A DNA stretch of 64,000 bases, from contig NZ_JAUSUJ010000018.1 of NCBI RefSeq assembly GCF_030813915.1, positions 1 through 64,000 of the forward strand, written 5' to 3'. The notes below the pieces were generated by a model. It worked only from the letters and a program-made list of their open reading frames with translations, was not told where the DNA came from and searched no databases. Position numbers and translations under genes: made by a program. This document shows positions 53,222 to 62,965 of the stretch, piece by piece (position 1 is the stretch's first letter; each line of letters starts with the position of its first letter). The DNA is from Rhodoplanes tepidamans. Lineage in GTDB: Bacteria; Pseudomonadota; Alphaproteobacteria; Rhizobiales; Xanthobacteraceae.

Positions 53222-54259
53222 GTGGCGGTCGGATCGGATCGGCGGACGACGGACCAGGGGCCGCTCCTCTCGGTCGTGCTGCCCGCCTACAACGAGGCCG
53301 GCAATGTCGGGCCGATGGCGGCCCGCCTGGCCGAGATCCTGAGCGCCGACCGGTCGGACGCGTTCGCCCGCTTCGAGATCGTCTTCGTCGACGACTGCTC
53401 CAAGGACGGCACGCTGGCCGAGCTGCGCCGTCTGGCGGCCGCCGACCCGCGCGTCCGCTACGTCTCCTTCACCCGCAACTTCGGCCACCAGTCGGCGCTG
53501 CGGGCCGGCCTGCGGCACGCCAGGGGCGACGCCGTGGTGCTGATGGACTGCGACTTCGAGCACCCGCCCGAGCTGATCCCCGAGCTTCTCGCCCGGTGGC
53601 GCGAGGGCGCCAAGATCGTCGCGGCCCAGCGCGAGACCGCGGCCGGGGACGTCTCGGCCTTCAAGCGGCTCACGTCGCGGCTCTACTACCGGCTGCTCGA
53701 TTCCATCGGCGACGTCCGCATCGAGCCCGGCAGTGCCGACTTCCTGCTGCTCGACCGCGTCGTCGTCGACACCATCAATGGTTTCGACGACCACGACCTG
53801 TTCCTGCGCGGCCTCGTGCGCTGGCTCGGCTATCCGCTGGTCAAGGTGCCGTACCGCCAGGGCGTGCGCAGCGAGGGCGAGTCGTCCTACACGCTGCGCC
53901 GGATGATCGACCTCGCCGTCACCGGCATCATCGCCCACAGCGTGAAGCCGCTGCGCATCGCCATCCACCTCGCGCTCGTCTTCGCGCTGATCGGCGTGCT
54001 GCTGCTCGTCTACTCGATCGTCAGCTTCCTCGCCATCGGCCACACCGTGGCGGGCTGGACCTCCACCATGTCGGCGATCGCCATCCTGGGCGCCGGCCAG
54101 TTCCTGGTGCTCGGCATCATCGGCGAGTATATCGGCCGGGTGCTGCGCGAGACCCGCAACTGGCCGCCCTTCCTGGTCGCCGAGACCGAGACGTCGGCGG
54201 CGCCGCCCGCCGCCGCCGGCCGCGAGACCGCACCGCGCCGGGCCTCCGTCGGCTCATGA
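53222..54259 (+). CDS. Family 2 glycosyltransferase, dolichol/undecaprenyl-phosphate sugar transferase type
   Basis: The 345-residue protein has a GT2 domain (about 15-240) with SVVLPAYNEAGNVG, VFVDDCSKDGT and VLMDCDFEHPPELIPEL (Asp motif), followed by two membrane helices (about 245-315) ending EYIGRVLRETRNWPPFLV. This layout is that of ArnC/GtrB-like enzymes that load sugars on undecaprenyl phosphate at the inner face of the membrane. The start is GTG with GGGAGAG upstream. Its stop overlaps the GT39 start, and that enzyme probably uses the lipid-linked sugar outside. Confidence 0.93.
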   Translation: MAVGSDRRTTDQGPLLSVVLPAYNEAGNVGPMAARLAEILSADRSDAFARFEIVFVDDCSKDGTLAELRRLAAADPRVRYVSFTRNFGHQSALRAGLRHARGDAVVLMDCDFEHPPELIPELLARWREGAKIVAAQRETAAGDVSAFKRLTSRLYYRLLDSIGDVRIEPGSADFLLLDRVVVDTINGFDDHDLFLRGLVRWLGYPLVKVPYRQGVRSEGESSYTLRRMIDLAVTGIIAHSVKPLRIAIHLALVFALIGVLLLVYSIVSFLAIGHTVAGWTSTMSAIAILGAGQFLVLGIIGEYIGRVLRETRNWPPFLVAETETSAAPPAAAGRETAPRRASVGS

Positions 54260-55968
54260 GCACGGCCGCGACTCCCGTCCGCCCCGCCCTGCCGAACCGC
54301 GTGATCGGCGCCTGGCTCGACCGCGCCGACAGCGGCACCGCGACCGCCATCCTGCTCGCCCTGTTCGTGGCGGCCTGGACGGCGTTCCAGGTGATCTCCT
54401 ACGCGTCGCTGGACCTCCATCCCGACCTCGTCGAGATCTACGCCTGGAGCCGGCATCCGAGTCCCGGCTACTACAAGCACCCGCCGCTCGGCGGCCTGAT
54501 GGCGGCCGGGTGGTTCGCGGTGTTCCCGGTCGCCGACTGGTCGTTCCACCTGCTGGCGATGACCAACGCGGCCGCCGCCCTGTTCGTCGTCGACCGCATC
54601 GCCCGCCGCTGGGTGTCGGGCGACAAGCGCGTGCTGGTGCTGCTGTTCCTGCTGCTGACGCCGTTCTATCAGTTCCACGGCCAGCGCTTCGCCTCCAACC
54701 AGACGCTGCTGCTCGCCTGGCCGCTCGCGGTGCTGTGCTTCCTGCGCGCCTTCGAGACGCGGACGATCCTGTGGTCCGCCGCCGCCGGCGCCGCCTGCGC
54801 GCTGGCGATGCTGGGCAAGTACTACTCGATCTATCTGATCGCCGCCCTGCCGCTCGCCGCGCTGCTGCATCCGGCCCGCTGGAGCTATCTGAAGTCGCCG
54901 TCGCCCTGGGTGTCGATGCTGGCCGGCTTCGCGGTGCTGTCGCCGCATCTGTGGTGGCTCGCCACGACCGGATTCCAGCCGTTCGGCTACGCCTATGCGG
55001 TGCACGGCGGCGCCACTCTCGGCGCGATCCTGTGGAAGGCCTTTCTGTATCTGATCGGCGCCGTCGCCTATGTGGCGGTGCCGGTCCTGGTGTGGCTCGC
55101 GATCGTGCGGCCGGGCCGCGCGCTCGTCGCCGCGACGCTGTGGCCGGCCGATCCCGACCGGCGGATGCTGGTGCATCTGCTCGTCCTGCCGCTGCTGATC
55201 CCGGCCGTGTCGGCGCCCTTCGTCGGCGTCGAGCTGACCTCGCTGTGGACCATGCAGGCCTGGTTCCTGCTGCCGGTCGTGCTGCTCGCCCCGCCCGAGG
55301 CGACGATCTCGCGCCCCGCCGCCACCGCCGTGGCGGGCGCCGTGGCGATCGTCACGCTGGTGGTGCTGGCCGCCGCGCCGGGGCTGGCGTTGCTGCGCCA
55401 CTGGGAGGGCAACAAGGAGGGCCGCGCCTACTACGCGCCGCTCGCCGAGGCGGTCGGACGCGAATGGGTGGCGACCACCGGCACGCGGCTGCCGATCGTG
55501 ATCGGCGACGCCGATCTCGGCGCCGCGATCGCGTTCTATCATCCCGACCATCCGGACTCGGTGCCGGGCTTCACGCTCGCCCCGACGCCCTGGATCTCGC
55601 CGGACCGGCTGCTGCGCGACGGCTATGTCGCGGTCTGCCGCGCCGACGACCGGCCGTGCCTCCAGGCGCTCGCGGCGCGCGCCCGCACCGAGCCCGAGGC
55701 CCGCACCGTCGACCTCGTCGTCACCCGCACCTTCTTCGGCGACACCAACCGGCCGGCCCCCTACCGCCTGCTGATCGTGCCGCCGCAGAGCGGGCCGCGG
55801 AGCGCATGGCATTCTCCGTCATTCCGGGGCGCGGACCGCAGGTCCGCGAACCCGGAATCCATACGCCCGGTCTCGATGGCTCACGACACACAGGGACTAT
55901 GGGTTCCGGGCTCGGCGCTGACGCGCCGCCCCGGAACGACCGGCAATTCAGGGCGGGCACTGACATGA
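54256..55968 (+). CDS. Family 39 glycosyltransferase, ArnT/PMT-like membrane protein
   Basis: The 570-residue protein has about ten membrane segments and the GT39 N-terminal pattern: acidic residues in LHPDLVEIYAWSRHPSPGYYKHPPLGG (in parts, first periplasmic loop), FHGQRFASNQTLLLAWPLAV, and ALAMLGKYYSIYLI. It should move a sugar from a polyprenyl-phosphate donor to an acceptor in the periplasm. It overlaps the GT2 gene before it and the methyltransferase after it. The last 55 residues or so are encoded by a family B palindromic repeat (55818-55940), so the C-terminus is not family-like. Confidence 0.9.
   Translation: MSTAATPVRPALPNRVIGAWLDRADSGTATAILLALFVAAWTAFQVISYASLDLHPDLVEIYAWSRHPSPGYYKHPPLGGLMAAGWFAVFPVADWSFHLLAMTNAAAALFVVDRIARRWVSGDKRVLVLLFLLLTPFYQFHGQRFASNQTLLLAWPLAVLCFLRAFETRTILWSAAAGAACALAMLGKYYSIYLIAALPLAALLHPARWSYLKSPSPWVSMLAGFAVLSPHLWWLATTGFQPFGYAYAVHGGATLGAILWKAFLYLIGAVAYVAVPVLVWLAIVRPGRALVAATLWPADPDRRMLVHLLVLPLLIPAVSAPFVGVELTSLWTMQAWFLLPVVLLAPPEATISRPAATAVAGAVAIVTLVVLAAAPGLALLRHWEGNKEGRAYYAPLAEAVGREWVATTGTRLPIVIGDADLGAAIAFYHPDHPDSVPGFTLAPTPWISPDRLLRDGYVAVCRADDRPCLQALAARARTEPEARTVDLVVTRTFFGDTNRPAPYRLLIVPPQSGPRSAWHSPSFRGADRRSANPESIRPVSMAHDTQGLWVPGSALTRRPGTTGNSGRALT
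55818..55940. repeat. Palindromic repeat, family B, inside the 3' end of the GT39 gene
   Basis: Gtcattccggggcgcggac and gcgaacccggaatccat at the left, tgggttccgggctcggcgc and cgccgccccggaacgac at the right. Homologous to 49667-49769. Here it is in frame and adds a tail to the glycosyltransferase. Confidence 0.8.
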
Positions 55969-56669
55969 CCACCATCCGCGACTGGGTCGGCTTCTGGGAC
56001 AATCCGCATTCGATCTACGTGAATGCGCGGCACATCGACGTCCACTACCGCGACATCGCGAACGCCATCGCCGGCTTCGTGCCGGGGCCGCAGGCGCGGG
56101 TGCTCGACTTCGGCTGCGGCGAGGCGCTGCACGCCGACACCGTGGCGAAGGTGGCGGGCCGCGTGGTGCTGTCCGACGCGGCGCCGAGCGTGCGCCGGAA
56201 CCTCGCCGAGCGCTTCCGGCAGGTGCCGAACATCGCCGTCGCGAGCCCGGAGGAGCTGCAGGCGATGCCGGCCGGCTCCTTCGAGCTGATCGTCGCCAAC
56301 TCGGTGGTCCAGTATCTCTCGCGGGCCGACCTCGACGGCCTGCTGGCCGAATGGCGGCGCCTGCTGACGCCGGACGGCGTGCTGATCGTCGCCGACGTGA
56401 TTCCGCCCGACGTCGGCGCCGTCAGCGACCTCGTCGCGCTGCTCCGCTACGCCTGGACGAACGGGTTCCTGATCGCCGCCCTGTTCGGGGTCGCGCGGAC
56501 CGCCCTCTCCTCCTACAGCAAGCTCCGCCAGAAGCTCGGCATCGCCAAGTACACCGAGGCCGAGTTCCGCGAGATCCTGACGCGCGCCGGCTTCGCGGCC
56601 GAGCGCCTGCCCGGCAACATGGAGCACAATCCGGCCCGCATCAGCTTCCGGGCCCGCCCGCGGCCGTGA
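55965..56669 (+). CDS. Class I SAM-dependent methyltransferase
   Basis: The 234-residue protein has the Rossmann methyltransferase motifs: VLDFGCGEALHADTVA (motif I, SAM binding), VVLSDAAPSVRRNL (motif II acidic residue), FELIVANSVVQYLSRADLDGLL in parts (motif IV) and LLTPDGVLIVADVIPP. Its ATG overlaps the stop of the GT39 gene (ATGA), so the GT2, GT39 and methyltransferase form an operon that may build and methylate a glycolipid or lipid-A-type modification. The exact acceptor is unknown. Confidence 0.9.
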   Translation: MTTIRDWVGFWDNPHSIYVNARHIDVHYRDIANAIAGFVPGPQARVLDFGCGEALHADTVAKVAGRVVLSDAAPSVRRNLAERFRQVPNIAVASPEELQAMPAGSFELIVANSVVQYLSRADLDGLLAEWRRLLTPDGVLIVADVIPPDVGAVSDLVALLRYAWTNGFLIAALFGVARTALSSYSKLRQKLGIAKYTEAEFREILTRAGFAAERLPGNMEHNPARISFRARPRP

Positions 56670-56851
56670 CGTCGCCCGCCGGCGGCTTCGCTCCGTCACC
56701 CCGAGGTGGCCGCGCAGCGGCCCTCGAACGGACGACGGCCCGCTCGCTGCCGCCGCCGCAACACCGCGCAACATCGTGATTTTCGGCACCGCCCCGGAAC
56801 CACCATAGTTCCGGTGTTCCCCGGAGTTCGGGACCACAGCGGCGGTGACGA

Positions 56852-59020
56852 ATGCCCCACGGCCTGTTCACGATCCTACTCGGTGCGGCGGTCTATTTCG
56901 GCCTGACGGCGATCGCCCCCTCGGCCGACGCCGAGGACCCGGCCGACCGCGCGGTGCGGCCGCCGGTCGCCCGCAAGAGCACCACGGTGCTGCGCGAGCA
57001 CGGCCGCGAGCGTCCCGACCCCTACGACTGGCTGGCGAACCGCGACGACCCCGACGTCACGGCCTATCTGAACGCCGAGAACGCCTATGCGGAGCGCCGG
57101 CTGGAGCCGATCCGCCCGCTGATCGACGAGATCGCCGCCGAGCTGCGCGACCGCCGCGCCACCCGCGACGCCAGCGTCCCCTATCGGGACGGCGGCTATC
57201 TCTACGAGCGGCGCTTCGCCGAGGGCGCGCAGTATCCGGTGATCGTCCGCCGGCGCGACGCACCGGACGCGCCCGAGGAGATCGTGCTCGACGTGCCGGC
57301 GCTCGCCGCCGGCCACGCCATGTACCGGCTCGGGCGCTGGCGACCGAGCCCGGACGGGCGGCGCGTCGCCTTCATGGTCGACTTCACGGGCGACCGGCAG
57401 AACCGCCTGTTCGTGCGCGACATCGCCACCGGCGCCGTGACCGAGCAGGGCATCACGGACGGCGCCGAGAGCTTCGCCTTCGCGGCGGATTCCGAGACGC
57501 TGTTCTACGTGCGACGCGAGCCCGTGACGCTGCGCGGCCACCAGGTCTGGCGCCACCAAATCGGCACGCCGGCCGACGGCGACGTGATGGTCTACGAGGA
57601 GCGCGACCCGACCTTCAGCGTCGCCGTGCACCGGAGCAAGTCGGGCCGCTACATCCTGCTGGAGAGCGACCAGGAGCGGACCAGCGAGGTGCACTGGCTG
57701 CCGGCCGACCGGCCGGAGGACGCGTTCCAGGTGGTCGAGCCGCGCCGCGCCGGCCTGCGCTACGAGGTCGACCATGTCGGCGACACGGTGTTCGTGCGCA
57801 CCGATCTCGACGCGCCGGACTTCCGCATCATGACGGCGCCGGAGGCGACGCCGGGCGCCGCCCACTGGCGCGAGCTGGTGCCGCAGCAGCCCGGCCAGGT
57901 GATCCGCCGGATGGAGCCGTTCCGGGACTTCCTCGCCTGGGACGTCGAGGACCAGAACGGCCTGCACGTGAAGGTGATGCGGCTGTCCGACCGCGACGCG
58001 GTGACGGTGCCGCAGCCGGCGGCGATCGGCGTTGCCACCACCAACTTCTTCTTCGGCGGCTTCGGCGGCAACCGCGAGCCGGACGCCACCGTGCTGCGCT
58101 TCCGCTTCTCGGCCCCGCTGACGCCGGAGCGCACCTACGACTTCGACATGGTCTCCCGCACCCTGGCGCTGCGCCGGGAGGAGCCGGCCGCCTGGCTGCG
58201 GCCGGACGACTACGCGGTCGAGCGCATCGAGGCGACGGCGCCGGACGGCGAGCGCGTGCCCGTCACCATCACCTACCGCAGGAGCCTGAAGGCGGTCAGC
58301 GGCAATCCGACCCTCGTGGTCGGCTACGGGGCCTACGGGTTCAGCCAGCGGCCGGTGTTCAACGAGACCGTCTTCAGCCTGCTCGACCGCGGCTTCGTGC
58401 ACGCCATGGCGCATGTCCGCGGCGGCCACGAGAAGGGCGAGCGCTGGCACCGCGAGGGCCGCGGCATGGCCAAGCGCAACAGCTTCACCGACCTGATCGC
58501 GGTCGGCGAGGCGCTGGCGGCGCAGCGCTGGGCCACGCCGCGCGCCCTGTTCGCCCGCGGCGGCAGCGCCGGCGGACTGCTGGTCGCCGCCGCCGCCAAC
58601 CTGCGGCCGGATCTGTTCACCGGGATCGTCGCCGAGGTGCCGTTCGTCGACGTGGTGACGACCACGTCGGATCCTTCGATCCCGCTCACCACGCTGGAAT
58701 GGGTCGAGTGGGGCAACCCGAAGAACCCGGCCGAATACGACAACATCCGCGCGTGGTCGCCCTACGACAACATCGAGGCCAAGGCCTATCCGGCCATGTT
58801 CGTCACCGCCGGCTGGTACGACAGCCAGGTGCGCTACGCCGAGCCGGCCAAGTGGGTGGCGCGGCTGCGCGCCACCCGGACCGACCGCCGCGAGATCCTG
58901 TTCAAGACCGACATGGGCGCCGGCCACTCCGGCCGCTCCGGCCGCCTCGGCACCGTCCAGGAGAGCGCCGAGATCATGGCCTGGCTGGTCTCCCAGGCGG
59001 GCCGGGCGACGGGGCGGTAG
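56852..59020 (+). CDS. Prolyl oligopeptidase family protein, oligopeptidase B-like (S9A)
   Basis: The 722-residue serine peptidase has an N-terminal hydrophobic signal (LFTILLGAAVYFGLTAIAPSADA), the family start VLREHGRERPDPYDWL, a seven-bladed propeller region (about 75-410), and an alpha/beta hydrolase domain. That domain has LVVGYGAYGFS, the nucleophile in RGGSAGGLLVAAAANLRPDLF in parts, a PLTTLEWVEWGNP loop and the His in MGAGHSGRSGR. Oligopeptidase B cleaves after basic residues in small peptides and is usually cytoplasmic, so the apparent signal peptide is unusual. It stands alone with about 180 bases upstream. Confidence 0.92.
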   Translation: MPHGLFTILLGAAVYFGLTAIAPSADAEDPADRAVRPPVARKSTTVLREHGRERPDPYDWLANRDDPDVTAYLNAENAYAERRLEPIRPLIDEIAAELRDRRATRDASVPYRDGGYLYERRFAEGAQYPVIVRRRDAPDAPEEIVLDVPALAAGHAMYRLGRWRPSPDGRRVAFMVDFTGDRQNRLFVRDIATGAVTEQGITDGAESFAFAADSETLFYVRREPVTLRGHQVWRHQIGTPADGDVMVYEERDPTFSVAVHRSKSGRYILLESDQERTSEVHWLPADRPEDAFQVVEPRRAGLRYEVDHVGDTVFVRTDLDAPDFRIMTAPEATPGAAHWRELVPQQPGQVIRRMEPFRDFLAWDVEDQNGLHVKVMRLSDRDAVTVPQPAAIGVATTNFFFGGFGGNREPDATVLRFRFSAPLTPERTYDFDMVSRTLALRREEPAAWLRPDDYAVERIEATAPDGERVPVTITYRRSLKAVSGNPTLVVGYGAYGFSQRPVFNETVFSLLDRGFVHAMAHVRGGHEKGERWHREGRGMAKRNSFTDLIAVGEALAAQRWATPRALFARGGSAGGLLVAAAANLRPDLFTGIVAEVPFVDVVTTTSDPSIPLTTLEWVEWGNPKNPAEYDNIRAWSPYDNIEAKAYPAMFVTAGWYDSQVRYAEPAKWVARLRATRTDRREILFKTDMGAGHSGRSGRLGTVQESAEIMAWLVSQAGRATGR

Positions 59021-59154
59021 GGGAGGAGTGACGCCGCTGCGCCGACGGTGGATAGCGACCCGTCAGCCCCGTACGCACCACCGAACAAACCGCGAATGCG
59101 CTAGGATCGGCCCACGAATCGGCGCGCCGCGCCGAGGCTCGGGCAGGTCGTTCC

Positions 59155-60273
59155 ATGCGTTTCGTCCACACCGCCGACTGGCAGATCGGCAAGCCGTTCG
59201 TCCGCTTCGGCGACAAGGCGGAGGCGTTCCGGGCCGCGCGGCTCGACGCCGTCGAGGCGATCGGCCGCCTCGCGGTCGCCGAGGGCGCCGCCCACGTCCT
59301 GGTCGCCGGCGACGTGTTCGACAGCGACAGCCCGGCCAACGTGACGCTGCGGGCGCCGGTCGAGCGCATGCGCGGCTTCTCCGCGGTCATCTGGCACCTC
59401 CTGCCCGGCAACCACGACGCCCACCGGCCCGGCGGGCCGTGGGAGCGCCTCTGTGCCCTCGGCCTGCCCGCCAATGTCGTGGTTCACCTCTCGGCCGAGC
59501 CGGTGGCGCTCGGCGGCCACGCCGTGCTGCTGCCGGCGCCGCTGACCAGCCGGCACGAGACCCGCGACCTCACCGCCCGCATGGACGAGGCGGCGACCCC
59601 GCCCGGCACCATCCGCATCGGGCTGGCCCACGGCGCCGTCACCCGCTTCGGCACGCCCGGCGACGACGGCGAGGCCGCGAACCAGATCGACCCGGGCCGC
59701 GCCGAGAAGGCCGGCCTCGACTACCTGGCGCTCGGCGACTGGCACCGCACCCGGGAGATCGGCCCGCGCACCTGGTACGCCGGCACGCCCGAGCCGGACC
59801 GCCACGACAGCCAGACGGTCGGCACCGCGCTCCTCGTCACGGTCCCGCAGGCCGGCGCCCCGCCGACCGTCGAGCCGCGCCACGTGGGCACCTATCGCTG
59901 GGCCGCCGAGACCCTCGATCTCGCCGACGCCGACACGCTCGCCGCCCGCGAGGCGCTGCTGCGCACCGCCCACGACCCGGTGTCGAAGCTGGTGCTGAAG
60001 CTGAAGATCGGCGGCGCCCTGTCGATCGCGGCGCGCCGCGCCCTCGACGAGTGGCTGGAGCGGTTGCAGGCCTCGGTGTTCCACCTCGACGCGGCGCTCG
60101 CCCTCGCCATCCGGCCCGACGCCGCCGACCTCGAGCGCATCGACTTCGACGGCGTCCTGCGCCGCGTGGCCGAGACCCTGAAGGCGCGCGCCGCCGACCC
60201 GGCCCTGACCGCGGCCGAGCGGCAGACCGCCGAGGACGCGCTCCTCGCCCTCTATCTCGAAGCGACGGCGTGA
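59155..60273 (+). CDS. Metallophosphatase DNA-repair exonuclease, SbcD/Mre11-like (YhaO type)
   Basis: The 372-residue protein has the Mre11/SbcD phosphoesterase motifs: FVHTADWQIGKPF, VLVAGDVFDSDSP, LLPGNHDAHRPGG, LAHGAV and LALGDWHRTREI. These bind two metal ions (Mn-type) and give single- and double-strand nuclease activity. The C-terminal third should contact the partner ATPase, whose gene begins 7 bases after the stop. The pair resembles YhaO/YhaN more than E. coli SbcD/SbcC in length. Confidence 0.9.
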   Translation: MRFVHTADWQIGKPFVRFGDKAEAFRAARLDAVEAIGRLAVAEGAAHVLVAGDVFDSDSPANVTLRAPVERMRGFSAVIWHLLPGNHDAHRPGGPWERLCALGLPANVVVHLSAEPVALGGHAVLLPAPLTSRHETRDLTARMDEAATPPGTIRIGLAHGAVTRFGTPGDDGEAANQIDPGRAEKAGLDYLALGDWHRTREIGPRTWYAGTPEPDRHDSQTVGTALLVTVPQAGAPPTVEPRHVGTYRWAAETLDLADADTLAAREALLRTAHDPVSKLVLKLKIGGALSIAARRALDEWLERLQASVFHLDAALALAIRPDAADLERIDFDGVLRRVAETLKARAADPALTAAERQTAEDALLALYLEATA

Positions 60274-60280
60274 GGCCGAC

Positions 60281-62965
60281 ATGATCATCACGCATCTCGC
60301 CGTCGAAGGCGTCGGCCGCTTCCGCAGCCGCCATGTTCTGCGCGGCCTCGATACCGGGCTGAACCTGCTGTGCGCCCCCAACGAGGCCGGCAAGTCCACG
60401 CTGTTCCGCGCCCTGCATCTCGCGCTGTTCGCCCGTCACGGCAGCAAGACCGAGGAGATGCGCCGGCTCGGCAGCCTCGGCGCCGAGTTGCCCGCCTGCG
60501 TCGAGGTCGGCTTCAAGCGTGGCGGCGCCGACTACCTCGTCAAGAAGTCGTTCCTGCGCTCGACCGGCGCCAAGCTCTACAAGAACGGCACCCTGGTCGC
60601 CGACGGCCGCGCCGCCGACGAGGCCGTGTGGACGGCGCTCGACCTCACGCCCGGCACTTCGGCGGCCGAGGAGGCCGCCTTCGGGCTCCTGTGGGTGCGG
60701 CAGGGCCAGTCGTTCAGGCCGGCCGAGCCGGACGAGGGCACGCGGGCGCTGCTCTCCCGCGTCATCGAGGCCGAGGTCGGCGAGGTGCTGGGCGGCGAGC
60801 GCGGCGAGCGGGTGCTCCGGCGCGTCGCCGACCGGCTGGCCGAGGACGAGACGGCGCGCGGCCAGCCCAAGGCCGGCGGCCCCTGGAAGGCGGCGCTCGA
60901 CCGTCGCGCCGAGGCGGAGAGGACGCTCGCCGAGCTGCGCCGCACGCTCGACGCGCTGGAGGCGGACCGCACCGCGCTGACCGACAAGCTGCGCGAGCGC
61001 GCGCTGCTCGCCGACCCGGCCGAGACCGCCCGCCAGAAGGCCGACCGCGACGCCGCCCTCGCCGAACGCGACGCCGGCGCCCGGGCCGAGCAGGCGGCCC
61101 AGCAGGCCGGGACCGAGGAGGCGCAGCGCGAGCTCGCCGCCGACCGCGCCCGCAAGCGCCACGAGGAGCTGGTCGGGCTCGACCAGCGCATCGCCAGGAC
61201 GCGCGAGAAGATCGCGGCGCTGACGCGGCGCGCCGCCGAGCAGAGCGCGGCGAAGGACGCCCAGGCGGCGCGCCTCGCCGCGCAGGAGCAGGCGTTCGGG
61301 GCGCTGGCGACGCGGCTCGCCGAGGCGGAGCGGGCGGTCGACCGGGCGCGGCGACGCGAGACCGCGGCGCGCGACGCCGAGCGGGTGGCCGAGATCTCGG
61401 CCCGGCTCGTCCGCGCCCGCGAGCTGCGCGAGCATATCGCGCGGATCCGCCAGCTGATCACGACGCTCGCCGTGCCGGCCGACGCCGTCAAGGCGATCGA
61501 GACGGCCATGCAGGCGCTCGACGCGGCGCGCGCCCGCGCCGAGGCGAAGGCGCCGCGGGTGCGCGTGACGATCGGGCCGGCCGGCGCCGGCCGCGTCACC
61601 TGCGCGGGCGAGGCGGTCGACGGCACCCGCGACATCGCGGCGGTGGCGCCCGTCACCGTCGCGGTCGGCGACCTCGCCACGGTCGAGATCGTGCCGGCCG
61701 CCTCGGACGACGCCGCCGCGATCGAAGGCGCGCGCGAGCAGCTCGCCCGCGCGCTGCGCGAGGCCGGCGTCGCCTCGCTCGCCGAGGCGCACGAACGGCG
61801 CGCCAGGGCGGCCGACCTGCAGACCGAGGGACGCGGCCTCGCCGCCGAGCTGGCCGCCACGGCGCCGGTGCCGGGACCCGGGCCGGCGAAGGGCGGCAAG
61901 GAGGACGGCATCGCCCTGCTGGAGAAGGCGCTCGCCGAAGCCCAGGCAGGCCTGGAGACGGGGTCCGACTCCGGCGCTCCCCTGCCCGACCGCGACACGC
62001 TGGCGCGCGAGCGGGCCGCCGCCGAGGCGGCGCGCGACCGGCTGCGCCGCGAGCACGCCGACGCGCAGTCCGCCGTGCTGGCGGCCCGCAGCGAGGCGGA
62101 GGCCGAAACGCTGCGCCTGCAGGCACTGCAGCTCGATCTCGCCGACATGCAGACCAGACTCGGCGAGGATCTGGCCGTCTGCCCCGACGACAGGCGGGCC
62201 GAGCGGCTGGTGTCGCTGGCGGCCGAGGCCGCGCAGGCGCGCGCCGCCTTCGACGCGGCGACCCGCCGGGCGGCGGAGCTGCGCGCCGCGGTGCCGACCG
62301 CCGACCAGCGCACCGCGCTCGACGCCCGGGTGAGGCGGCTGACCCAGGCGATCGACGGCCGCGAAAGACGGCTCGCCGAGGTCGAGCGCGACATCGCCAA
62401 CCTGCAGGGCCGCATCGCCACCCGGGGCGGCGAAGGGCTGGGCGAGCGCGAGGCCGAGACGGCCGACGCGCTGGCGCTGGCCGAGACCGAGGTCGCCGCC
62501 ATCGAGCGCCGGCTCGCCGCGCTCAGGCTCCTGCGCGACGCCGTGACGGAGAGCCGCCGCGCCGCGCGCGACAGCTATCTGGCCCCGGTGAAGACCGCCA
62601 TGCGGCCCTATCTGCACGCCCTGTTCCCGGGCGCCGACGCGGCGCTCGACGCCTCCTTCGCGATCGACGGGCTGACCCGGGCCGGGGCCGACGAGCCCTT
62701 CGTGTCGCTCTCCGACGGCACCCGCGAGCAGGTCGCCATCATCGTCCGCCTCGCGCTCGGACGCCTGCTCGCCGAACGCGGCCAGGCCGTGCCCGTGCTG
62801 CTCGACGACTCGCTCGTCTTCTCCGACGACGACCGCATCGAGCGGATGTTCGACGTGCTCACCCAGGCGGCCGAGAAGCAGCAGGTGATCGTCCTCACCT
62901 GCCGCAGCCGCGCCTTCCTCAGCTGCGGCGGCCGCGCGCTGACGATCGAGCGCGACGACGCGTAG
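60281..62965 (+). CDS. SbcC/Rad50-like ATPase (YhaN type), partner of the exonuclease
   Basis: The 894-residue protein has an N-terminal half ATPase with Walker A APNEAGKST (about residues 30-40) and a Q-loop-like WVRQGQSF. A very long coiled-coil-rich middle (about 190-780, Ala/Glu/Arg-rich) follows, then the C-terminal half with the signature LSDGTREQVAIIVRLALGRLL in parts and Walker B VPVLLDDSLVFSDDDR. The two halves meet to form the ATPase head, and the arms bridge DNA ends. A classical CXXC zinc hook was not seen in the middle of the coil. It follows the SbcD-like gene by 7 bases. Confidence 0.9.
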   Translation: MIITHLAVEGVGRFRSRHVLRGLDTGLNLLCAPNEAGKSTLFRALHLALFARHGSKTEEMRRLGSLGAELPACVEVGFKRGGADYLVKKSFLRSTGAKLYKNGTLVADGRAADEAVWTALDLTPGTSAAEEAAFGLLWVRQGQSFRPAEPDEGTRALLSRVIEAEVGEVLGGERGERVLRRVADRLAEDETARGQPKAGGPWKAALDRRAEAERTLAELRRTLDALEADRTALTDKLRERALLADPAETARQKADRDAALAERDAGARAEQAAQQAGTEEAQRELAADRARKRHEELVGLDQRIARTREKIAALTRRAAEQSAAKDAQAARLAAQEQAFGALATRLAEAERAVDRARRRETAARDAERVAEISARLVRARELREHIARIRQLITTLAVPADAVKAIETAMQALDAARARAEAKAPRVRVTIGPAGAGRVTCAGEAVDGTRDIAAVAPVTVAVGDLATVEIVPAASDDAAAIEGAREQLARALREAGVASLAEAHERRARAADLQTEGRGLAAELAATAPVPGPGPAKGGKEDGIALLEKALAEAQAGLETGSDSGAPLPDRDTLARERAAAEAARDRLRREHADAQSAVLAARSEAEAETLRLQALQLDLADMQTRLGEDLAVCPDDRRAERLVSLAAEAAQARAAFDAATRRAAELRAAVPTADQRTALDARVRRLTQAIDGRERRLAEVERDIANLQGRIATRGGEGLGEREAETADALALAETEVAAIERRLAALRLLRDAVTESRRAARDSYLAPVKTAMRPYLHALFPGADAALDASFAIDGLTRAGADEPFVSLSDGTREQVAIIVRLALGRLLAERGQAVPVLLDDSLVFSDDDRIERMFDVLTQAAEKQQVIVLTCRSRAFLSCGGRALTIERDDA

